Source: Polytrichum commune (lineage: Eukaryota > Streptophyta > Polytrichopsida > Polytrichales > Polytrichaceae). Taken from it: DNA of 64,000 nt. The translations under genes and the position numbers were made by a program. Positions 1 through 10,100 of the stretch are shown piece by piece (the stretch's first letter is position 1; each line of letters starts with the position of its first letter). The notes below the pieces were generated by a model. The model did no database searches, was not told where the DNA came from, and worked only from the letters and a program-made list of their open reading frames with translations. The stretch covers positions 22,154,527 to 22,218,526 of the forward strand of contig OX485808.1 in assembly GCA_950295325.1 (NCBI GenBank). Direction: 5' to 3'.

Positions 1-765
1 AATGTGCAAGATCACGATCAAGACTAGGACACCATATCTTAAGAAAGTGTTCCTTAAGCATGTGCAAACACACCCTCCAATTGAGCAACGGATTTCCACT
101 CTCATAATTCGTTTTGTTGACCTCACCACTCACTCATACTCAAGCAGTGTCTAGTTTCTCCATATATACATGCCATGGTCATGTAGGGCTATCCGTTTGT
201 GCTATTTCGGTTTGTGTGATATCAATGTGTGGGGGCAAGATGCCGTATTCCAATGTATCGTTGAGGAAACGTTGGAAGAAAATCATTCCGAAAGTGAAAG
301 CTCACGTTGCCATATATGCTAGAGGCCGTATAATATCTACTCCACCTATAATTGAGTTTCCTAAAAATGAGGATTACTTGTACACACCTCCTGCGGGAAC
401 GATCCAAAGGGCCGAAGATAGAGCATGCTTGTGAATCAAAGAATGACCAATTTATGCATGTGATTCCCCCAGATTGACATGATGCACCAGCCGCTTTTGG
501 GTGAGAAGCATTGGCTTTTTGACCTTCTGTCTCAAAAGTTTAATAACAATAAACAAAAATTTATATAATTTTTTTTTTAAAAAGTTCTGTGGGTGAGATA
601 AAGTTCAGTTCAGTCCCGGGGCCTCAAATAGGTAGGAGGCATGTTGGGTATATTTATAGCATGTCCAACTACCTACGAAATTCCATCATGCTTGGAAACT
701 GGAATCCTGAGCTTCATAAAAGGTAGTCACATTGTGGCCCTGTTGTGGGCACTTGCAACTTCAAA
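1..765. other. Unassigned sequence
   Basis: Short open frames only (for example 114-434 plus), with no recognisable domain. No repeat recognised. Confidence 0.4.
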
Positions 766-773
766 CTCCACAG

Positions 774-1002
774 CTATGATCGGGGAGAACCGGCAGCTAG
801 TTACAGATGAACTGGTGGAGTTTGAGAAATAACCGGTTGAAGTTCAAGACTGCAGGAAAATTACCGGTCGTTTCAGAGGAATTTATAGAATATACCCCAA
901 TTTAATAAAGGAAAACCGGAGGATGTGAACATGTAACCGGTTGGACTTGCAAACACTAGGATCTCAACCGATTAGTATGCCCAAAAATCTCCCCGATCAC
1001 TG
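774..1002 (+). mobile_element. hAT-like MITE A1 (229 bp)
   Basis: The ends are near-perfect inverted repeats around TGATCGGGGAGA and TCTCCCCGATCACTG. The flanks 766-773 (ctccacag) and 1003-1010 (cttcacag) match at 7 of 8 bases. An 8-bp duplication with CA(G/A)TG-type ends is characteristic of hAT transposons. The interior is rich in ACCGGTTGA-type motifs and is non-coding. It matches the complement of A2 closely by eye. Confidence 0.9.
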
Positions 1003-1241
1003 CTTCACAGACAATGTTGACTGTTGGATTCAATGGGAGAGTCATGCGGATTTGTATTGTGTTGGCATGGGCTCCCCAGCATGAGTTTGTGTTTCTTGTG
1101 TTCTTTGGCATAAGCATCAGTGTGCGGGGAGATTTTTGGGCATCATCGGTGAAGATCCTTGTGTTTCCAAGTCCAATCGGCGTGTACATGTTGTGATCTT
1201 TTGATTGTTGTTTGTTAATTTGAAGTATGTTCTATAGATTC

Positions 1242-1468
1242 CAATGATCGGGGAGATTTTTGGGCATTATCGGTTGAGATCCTAGTGTTTGCAAATCCAA
1301 CCAGTTACATGTTGACATCCTTCGGTTTTTTCTATATTAATTTGAGGTGTATTTCATAAATTCCTCTAAAGTGATTGGTAATTCTCCTGAAGTCTTGAAC
1401 TTCAACCGGTTATTTCTCAAACTCAACCGGCTCATCTGTAACTAATTGTCGGTTCTCCCCGATCATTG
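1242..1468 (-). mobile_element. hAT-like MITE A2 nested in A3 (227 bp)
   Basis: It has perfect 15-bp inverted ends, CAATGATCGGGGAGA, and a perfect 8-bp target duplication, ATAGATTC at 1234-1241 and 1469-1476. The flanking sequence on both sides is family A itself, so this is an insertion of one copy into another. The perfect duplication suggests it inserted later than A1 and A3. Confidence 0.95.
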
Positions 1469-1536
1469 ATAGATTCTTCTAAAAAGTCGGGTAATTTTCT
1501 AGAGGTCTGGAACATCAACTAGTTCATATGTAACTA

Positions 1537-2434
1537 CACTAATGCCCCCTTCCCACTTGACTTTACCAAATAACCAAAGTATTTCCTAAAAACCAGGTAA
1601 AGCTCCCTCGGTTATCACGGAGGCATCCGTCTATCCCGATGCACCTACAAGAACTTGCTCTGGAGACCATCGAGTAGGTTTTAGTTGAGTAGCTTTCACA
1701 CATGTTCGTTGGTTTATCTACCAAGCGATGACATGTTGGATAGTTTTTGTACCGTCCCAAATGCCTTACTACTCATCTATCTTACCGTCGGTTTTTGGTA
1801 ATGCAGCTCCTCGTGCCCTCATAGCTAAGACTAAAAGCAACCAATCACAAGGACGGGAGGCGACACTTTTAAGAGTCCTACATTCTTGCCTCATGTCTAG
1901 GTACCGATGGGAGGGTCGGTGCTTGAGGCTTAAAACCTCCACTTTTAAAGCATGCCACATCATTTGCCAACTAGCCTCGGCACTAGATAATGTCGATGGT
2001 GTGAAGGCCGTGTTTTTAGAACCAACTTTTAGGCTTAGCTAAAGGCAAGTGGGAAGGGGGCATAAGTACGGTATTTAGTGTCATATGGCATTTAATGTCA
2101 CTGCGGTAAAAGAAATTATTGAGACTTTCTTTGAATAAGTTTACAAATATTGTCATGGATGGTGGGTGAGTTCATCCATTGGCCAAAACCCTACCTTCTC
2201 TTTGTCAGCAACTTGTGATGAAACATTGTCACAGATGATAGAAATTTAGATGAAATTTTCACTTGGTAAGTGACAATAATTGCAACACTGTAAATCTATA
2301 ATCCCCCTAAAAAATCACAAGGAATGACAAATGATGTTGGGTTAACATTTAGTGTTGGTGACACTATACTGCGGTTCACCAATTAGTATGAGCAAGACAA
2401 TTAGAATTGGTGACACTAAATATCATATTTAGTG
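1537..2434. mobile_element. Palindrome-ended MITE B1, split by element C1
   Basis: After removing C1, segments 1537-1542 and 2066-2434 join to give CACTAAGTACGGTATTTAGTGTC at the left end, with CACTAAATATCATATTTAGTG at the right. Both ends are near-palindromic. The flanks are TA on both sides (1535-1536, 2435-2436). The 375-bp reconstructed length agrees with B2 (367 bp). Insertion was into the distal part of A3. The family is non-coding; TA duplication resembles Tc1/mariner-type targeting, but the superfamily is not settled. Confidence 0.85.
1543..2062. mobile_element. Terminal-inverted-repeat element C1 (520 bp) inside B1
   Basis: The terminal inverted repeats are TGCCCCCTTCCCACTTG and its complement, flanked by TAA on both sides (1540-1542 and 2063-2065). 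Removing the element and one TAA restores the left end of B1. A TWA 3-bp duplication is typical of PIF/Harbinger elements, so C1 may be a non-autonomous member. The open frames inside are unconvincing. It is the youngest layer along this insertion path; no second copy was seen in the window. Confidence 0.85.
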
Positions 2435-2468
2435 TAGCTACCGGTTCTCCATGTTCATTGATGAGCAT

Positions 2469-3416
2469 GCTTGGTGTCCATGCCTTACACCAAAAGTATG
2501 AAATGAAATGAAATTGATTTTGAAGTCTAAGAAACCAAAAACGCTAATGTTACTAAAAATACATCAGGATGGTTTCAAACCGGCTAATACTTGCTTCAGT
2601 ATACTTACACCGGAATGGCAACAGTGCATGCTCATGGCTCTTTTCCTTTCTCTAATTGACCATCTACTTTTTTTCCACTTTCTGAAGATGGCAACATACT
2701 CTACAGCTTCCATGTCAACTTTCACCAGATACGTCAACAAACAAATGCAAAACCCAAATAACAAACAGGGCATCGGGCATGATATTGGAAGTCCACACAG
2801 TCCGGGGTTTTTAAGAATGACATGAGCTATCAACAAAGCAAACACAGCACTTTGATTTTCAGCACAATGTCACACTTGGAAGATCCAAGTAGAAATAGAC
2901 AAACTAAGACAAATTCAAGTGGGCATTACAGCTGCAACCTGGCACCCAAACAAACCACATCCGAAAGAGATTGAACTTTTGAGAGCTCAGGATATTAGCT
3001 CAGGTTACAGGTAGCCAGGGATACACAAAATGACTGCACAGTGAGCATGCTGAGACAGGGAAATATTGAACAAACAAAACAAATCAGGATCAATGGACCT
3101 ACTCTTTCCCCCATTACCACACCTCAAATCATAGACTTCACATTGAAATTGGCCGATGGTCAACTATCCCAGTCCCTACAGAGAATAGATTCTGCCACTT
3201 CCGCTCTTACAATTTAGTTGAAAATGAGGCACTCTTTGTGTTGGAGTGTCCTCTCAGCAACTCCACCTGAGATTAGTTCCCTTCACTATTTGAGAGTCTC
3301 ATGTCTTTCTTCCAATTGGACCATCAAGTTGATATTAGCCTCCCCACGGAGGCTACTGCACTTCACTAATCTGAGGAATTAGCATGTTTGGCCCCATCTT
3401 GATGTACGCCTTTTGG
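2469..3416. other. Unassigned sequence
   Basis: Between the nested MITE cluster and element F2. The overlapping open frames at 2508-2845 on both strands show no domain. No gene recognised. Confidence 0.4.
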
Positions 3417-3632
3417 CTTCCCGGACTTTATAACTCATTTAATTTAATTCATTGGGACATTTCATCAAAAGTCAGCCCCTTATGATTTTTCATTGGTTGT
3501 TTTGCATACAAAAATCAACAATTTCTTCCCGGACTATATAACTCATTTAATTTAATTCATTGGGACATTTCGTCAAAAGTCAGCCCCCTATGATTTTTCA
3601 TTGGTTGTTTTGCATACAAAAATCAACAATTT
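3417..3632. repeat. 108-bp direct tandem duplication
   Basis: Two head-to-tail copies, 3417-3524 and 3525-3632, differ at about three positions. The near-identity means the duplication is much younger than the surrounding diverged element F2. Confidence 0.92.
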
Positions 3633-3850
3633 CTTCCCATTTGTAGTGCACGCTCGAAGGTAATGTTATAATTGAAATAATGAGCGACCTCTTTTGTGAG
3701 CTTCATTGAGGGTCTTTAGCATTGAACTCATTTTAGCATCTTTTGACATGCCAAGATGAGTGTCTTCATTCAAACCTCCACACAACATTCCAGCATGCAC
3801 CAAACATGGAAGGTGTTCTATGCAAAACAACCAACTCTCAACCAAAAGTC
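3417..3850. mobile_element. Diverged foldback element F2 with internal duplication
   Basis: Both sides of F1 are recognisable here in inverted orientation. The stretch CATTGGTTGTTTTGCATACA occurs at about 3491 and 3599, and matches the complement of the right side of F1 (about 7250-7275). The stretch around 3795-3835 matches the complement of F1's left side. The left part has been tandemly duplicated (see 3417-3632). It probably lies in or just beyond the transcribed 3' flank of the NST1-like gene. Confidence 0.6.
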
Positions 3851-4055
3851 CCGTTGAGCAAAAGGTAGCTCTGATAAAAGAGCCACATTCCAAAACCATT
3901 GATCAGAAGCCCGGCAGACAACAGACTTCAGTGGACGCAGATAATCATAACAAAGAGAGAGCTCAAGTTAATCAATTGGGAGAAAGAGATCGGATTGGAT
4001 CTATTACATGAATTTGGATACAAACCCCATTGATCTTATAAGTTGGGGAACAGAA

Positions 4056-4078
4056 AAGCTCCTCTGCAGAAGGAGCTT
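4056..4078 (-). other. Short 3' UTR hairpin
   Basis: An 8-bp perfect inverted repeat (AAGCTCCT and AGGAGCTT) with a 7-nt loop lies about 105 nt past the stop codon of the NST1-like gene, so it is probably in its 3' UTR. It could be a processing or stability element. Chance occurrence is also possible. Confidence 0.4.
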
Positions 4079-4182
4079 CTTGTCATTCTCTGTATCTCAC
4101 TCTACTCACTTCTATAGTGGTGTCAGTAACTTAAATACCTGGAATAATTTTGGGAACAACAGGACTCAGCCGAACTCCTTTC

Positions 4183-7100
4183 TTAGAAGAAGCCGAAACC
4201 CTTGCTGGGTGCAGACGCAAAGAGACTATACTCTGCGGACGCCAAATTTGGTTTCACAACCCCAGCAGCAGCTTGCTCATCCAACCCTGATGCTTTACAC
4301 CGAATTTTCTCTGGAAGAACACTTTTTGATATGTTCTCCGAAGAACTATTATCACCCTTCGAAACCTGTATGGAGTTCTCATTCTCTTTACTACTGCCTC
4401 CGGAGATCGGCCAACCCGAGTGGAATAAAGAGAAATCTGATATTTTTGGATCAATCTGCCCTGTCTCTTTTTGGGCATTCGGCATCGCCAAAGCTCCATT
4501 CGCCAAAGAAGAATGCTCACCAGGAGCATTTGTACTTGCATCTGCAGTCGCTGGGATTGCCTCCAGCAAACTGGTCGAGGGCAACCCTGGAATCAATTGC
4601 ACAAGACCCCGATTATCCAGACCCCCCCTTCCTCCCGGACCTCCAAACCTCGACAAGAAAACCTGTTGATGTTCTCGAAACTGCACCGAGTTCAACCCAT
4701 TGGGCATTGCAGGCAGGCGCCCGACACCAAGCCCCACCGGCGCCGTTTGAAGCGACCCTGGAACACCCATGGACATTGGAGGAATTACACCCATTGACAC
4801 ACCGATACCTCCTGGTCCAGAAATGAGGAATCCTCCAGGCTGAGGGAGCGGTAACACACCGTTCCGTCCGCGTGCTGCCCAGGGTCCAACTTGGAAGTAC
4901 CCAAACGGCTGCTGCTGATGGTGCATGCTCATCGGCCCACCATGCAACATGTTGGGAACTTGTTGCATGCTATGTTGTTGGACATGTCCTTGTAACGGTA
5001 ACATATCCGTAAACGCATACATGCCCCCCTTGTGTTGTGGTCGCACAGGATTCTCCTGGGTATAACTCATTGGCATATGACCATTCGAGTGCAGATGTTG
5101 TTGTGGAGGCGGCGAAGATCCATTCCCCAAAGGAATTGAGTTGTCCACATGATGCAACTGTGGGGTTGAATCCAACCCAGGTAATGCCATACTAGCCGTG
5201 CCTTGTGTTGACACCGGCCTTGACACATGTAAAACACCTTCTCCCTCCAACGGTTTATGTGAACCTGGAGTACTAACTCTGGGTTCAACAACAGACATGG
5301 CAGCACCTTGCTCACTTGTCTGCTGTAGAACTAATTCCACTGATGCTGTAGGTAAACCCATGCTTGAAGAACACTGGGGTAATACCACCGCCGGTGCAAG
5401 AGAATTACCACTTTTGGCTGCAGAAGCTCCGTGACCTCCATCTCCAGTGGGTCCAGCCAATACAAGAACTGGTATTTTCACATCGACCGCATGACCAATT
5501 TGTCCATCCTCTCTTGCAGCCGGCACCAAAGTGACAGGAACATCTTCTTTAGAGCTTTCCAATGTGTTCATACTGGATAACCTGGGTGAAGAGACTTTTG
5601 ACAACACAGGGGTCGCAGTAGTGGTTGATGGCCTTGATGATGCTTTTGAGTTTCGTAAAATGTCACTCTTCCCATGTCCACTTTCTGATGAAGAGTGGCA
5701 GCCAACTGGTCCTGATGCCTTCACTGCTGATCCTGCTACTGCTGGTCCACTTGCATTTGGTGTATTTGATGTTGCTCTCGGAGTCCACACGGGTTTCATT
5801 GTTACAGGCAAAGTCGAGCCATTCTCAGACCCATGATGACCTGTCACCCCATTACAAGAACCTCGCAAACTTCCATGGTACCCGTTTGACATCCCAGGAA
5901 GCATCTCCATCGAGGAGCTTCTCAGGTACGATGGTTTTGGTGTTTGTGTCCTCTCCGTAACAAATGACCTCTCTTCCCTCCGCTCTGAGTTCGGACAACT
6001 ACTACCTACCTTTTTCTGAACATGTTGTTCTTGTGCAGACCCAGCAGGATCAACATCTGCAACTACCACCCGAGGGGAGCCTTTTGATGTGGAATCCTTA
6101 TGACTACTTGGATTTATTTCTCGAACCCCTACGACTCTACCAGGAACTCGTTGACCCGCCTTCGACCGGGAGCCCCGCGCACAGGATTGGATATCTTCGT
6201 GTCTATTATAACTAAGATGATTATGCGATTGAGTTCGAGACCAGCTTTCAGCCCGTTTCATCACCGTTTCCATCTCAGCTTTATGAAGTCCATTCTTCAG
6301 GTGACCCTGCGGGCTAAATCCACGTTTGTTTTCAAGGGAAGGTGCAGCAGATCCTACCCTGCGGACTGTGCCATTGTTAGCTTCCACAGACAAAACTGAT
6401 CCTCTTCTACAACTTGCACTTGAATAATCTGCTGCCGCTGGTCCTTTCCGACCCTGTGTCCTCCTTTTCGCAGACTTCGACCGTTCTACTATAAATGCAC
6501 CATTTCCGTCCCTTAAACTTAAGGCATCATCAATATCCTGTGCAAGAGTGAAAGCTTCGTGCTGACTTGAGCCTCCATTCTCACTGTCGAAACCATCCGC
6601 CGACGGCCTTGCTTCAACCATGTCAGGAGATGAAGGCCTCGCAGACATGCTGTCCTCACTATTATTACCTTCAGTTCCTTCTATTTGACTGCCTGAGCTG
6701 CTCTCCCTCTCCTCTTCAGGACCTGAGTACAGAAGCATCGTATAATAGTTTCAATACTTGTTCAGTAAGTAAACATAGCATTGCTAAGCATGTGTAAGGG
6801 TGTTCTCTTTCTATTCTAGCTTCAAGAATAAATTTCCAAGAATCAAGCTCCTTGAGTACATGCATGAATGCCAAGCATAGTCAAGTGGCAAGCTCTTGTT
6901 AGTCAATACCTCATTTTACCTATCTTTGGACAAAGCCTTCTACATCTACCAAGATTCAACTTTACAAATTTTATCATTCTCCATTTACAAATTTTATCAG
7001 TAAAAGTATGATATTACATTTTGTCAGGAGTTGGTTGTTTCAATACAACACCTTCCATGTTCTCCTTAGATTTCAGTGCATGCTCGGAGGCAGTGGTTAC

Positions 7101-10100
7101 ATTTGAATGAAGAGCAATCTATATCCATTCATTGAAGGTCAATCTCATTTTGGCATGCCAAGAGGTGCTAAAATGAGTTTGGCCCTCAATGAACCAACAG
7201 AGATTGCTCTTCATTCAAATGTAACCACTGCCTCCAAGAATACACCACAAGTGATTTTGTATGCAAAACAACCAATGGAAAATCAGAGGACCAACTCCTG
7301 ACAAAGTGAGTTAAAAGATGACTCTAGTATATTGATTTTTTTTTAAATCCCAAGACTAACAATTATATCCAGCACAGGAAGTCCTTGCAAATCAAATATT
7401 CTCCCGACCTGGTGGATATTTGATTCTCTTTGAAGTCAGAACATCGGCATGTTATGATCACATTACTATCTCCCATGACAGATCAAAGCATACCAGTAGA
7501 TGGAAATGCACAAGGATGCTAAATCAGCATAGATACAAATTACATGCACTAGTTCAAAAAATAATAATGTTCCACTCACCTAATATGGTTGATGTAAGGC
7601 AACCATTTGAATTAATGGGAACAGGAGTGCTATTATTTCTGTTGCCCTTCTCCTTGCTTTTTAACTTCTCCTTCCTTCGTAGTTTCTTCTCCTTTTCCTT
7701 TTGTTTTCTCCGCTCCCGCCTCTCCTCCTCTTCCCGCTTCTCATACTCTTCTTCCTCTAAGAGCTTGTTCTGGTGACACAAACAACACTTATTGTAAGTG
7801 CACAAAAGTAACTCTTTGAATTTCACATCAACTACATGAGAAAGTCACAGGGAAATGATTTCCAGATGTAAAGATGAAAAGACGGCATACTACAAACATG
7901 GGTATTAACTTGTAAGTGTTGTGACATATCATTCCCTTTATATTGTACTATAGTGGATAGTAAATCAAGAGTTACTGAATTGGAGATACTTTGCTGAACA
8001 ATTAACATGGTAAGTATTTTTATTTCTGACAGGCTTCAATTAAAGGCTCAATGTTTATGGAGTTCAACAACCCACTCGCATCCTCGGAAAACAGTCACCA
8101 TGAAGACAACACCAGACTCAGAAATAGAAAGAGGTTCATAGGCATTGATCCAGATAACAGACCTGTTTTTCCAGCGTCGTTATCTCTTTGCAAGCTACAC
8201 GCACACGCTCTTCAAGTAAGCTCAATGCTAGGCATACAAAAATACTATGGGCGTTCTGTCGTGCTGTGCCCTCTCTGAAGGCCTTTTCAACCTGTCAATT
8301 TAACAATGACGAAGGAAAAGTCAGCAAAGCTAAGACATAGTTGACAACGATGTACTTTTGAGAAAGTCCACTACAGAAGGAAAGCACAACATGCTCAACA
8401 TCATTCTTCTTAGTCATGTCACCAGAAATCTTCTTTTTGGATAACCCAAAGTTGAAAGTTTGAGCTACCTCATGGAGGTCGCTTATGATTGTGAAGAGTT
8501 TTTGTTAATGGGCCCTGACCCAGTTGGGCTTTCAAGAATTCCTTGGTTTTTCATTAGATTTTCCAACTTTGGACCATCAACCAAATCATTCAGTAAGAAG
8601 ATTAAAGTCACTGATGTCACTAGCAATGACTAAAAAGATTGATGTCATTGACTTGCAAGTGAAATCCAGAGTCCATGCATAGAAAATACCCTGTCACAGG
8701 ATTAAAAAGCAATGCTTCACCTCAATCAGGAAAACCAAGACAACAAAAAGAGTCTATTCTTACAGCTCAGGGTAGATTCCAACCTTATTCCAAATCTCAC
8801 ACAATAACATGCAGCAGAGCTCAACTACCCATACAAGTCTACAGGCCAGAACTACTATCTCTCCAAATTTGGAGACCACCACATACGTCATGTAGCATTC
8901 AACTGAAAGGTGAGAATATGTAAAGGTACAAAGATGTTAAACTTAGATAGCCCCATGTCTTGAACCTGGAGTTTCAAGCTACAGCGAACATACTCTTGAT
9001 TTTAATTAGTCTCATATATGGACAACTGGTCCATAGTTAACCGACCTATTCAAAGCTGTCATTATAAGTCAAGGAAATATTGATAGCCCATTAGTTCAGA
9101 GAACTTTCAAGAGAATCGCTTTCTAGACTGAACTTTCAACTTTGGGCTCCCAAAGAATCACTTCATACAAATCTACTAAACCTCCACTGACATATCCTCT
9201 GGGCGAGAGCTCAAAGTAAGATAACAAAGGCAATCAAGACAGTATCTGCAAATAAAAGGACTTGGTTCGTTGAGCTACTCTGTAAAGCAAGTGGCTGCTT
9301 CTTTTATGATCAAAATCCTCAAATCAGTAGATCTACCCTCAAGGACAAATTGGGAACATCAAACATGAAGATGTTATTGAAACTTCTCACTACCTGCTCT
9401 TTGAATATAACAGTTGCAGCATCCAACAGGAAGTCACGTGCAAGCTCAGGGCTTTTTGCATGCTTTTGAGGACGAGAACCTTCACCTTCATAGTCATTGC
9501 CATCTTTGTCAATGGCATCTTCATCCTGCAAACAAAAAAAGAAGAAATGTCCCTCAGCTTCTAATGTATTGGGGTCTCCAAAAAATCTGAATATTATTCT
9601 CCCTTGGAACTTTACTCATTGTCGCCAGGAGAATCATCTCATTGCAGCAAGATTCATGGAAATTTTGTATCAAAAGCTCTTAACTTAAGTGATAAGATGA
9701 TCTCCGCCTTGCACTGACAAGATGAAAGGATATGGGAGAAGTGACAATTGATTTATGCACTATAATTAAAATTGTTGAAATTTGTTAATAAATCAACATG
9801 ATCTTAAACTTTGAAAATTACACCTCTTATGGATTTGCACGACAATATTCACTAATATGGAGCCAAAACCATCAGATCTTGCAACTCCTTGAAGTCATCT
9901 GTGAGACAGAGAAAGATATGGCTCAATCAAATTCATGACCTCTACTCATGAACACAAGAGTGGCCTAAAGGAACTAATATGCAGGTTCTCTTTGAAATTT
10001 TTAGGTTGAGTGGTCAGAAAGAAATGCTTGTGATAATCATTCCTTTCTCCCTCAATACCCACAAGGTCTGGACTGTTGTTGCACGCCTTATATGACCATG

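Larger units (their letters stand above)
1118..2460 (-). mobile_element. hAT-like MITE A3, host of a nested cluster
   Basis: Segments 1118-1241, 1477-1536 and 2437-2460 together reconstitute one family A copy of about 208 bp on the minus strand, with a small internal deletion. It starts CAGTGTGCGGGGAGA and ends CATTG. Its flanks 1110-1117 (ataagcat) and 2461-2468 (atgagcat) match at 7 of 8 bases, as expected for one hAT target duplication over 1.3 kb. It is interrupted by A2 and by B1. Confidence 0.88.

Noticed and set aside
1728-2042. 104-codon open frame inside element C1
   Set aside because: No transposase signature; it sits within a short non-autonomous inverted-repeat element.
4008-4826. 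272-codon open frame on the plus strand
   Set aside because: It lies antisense to the last coding exon of the NST1-like gene, which has clear family motifs on the other strand.
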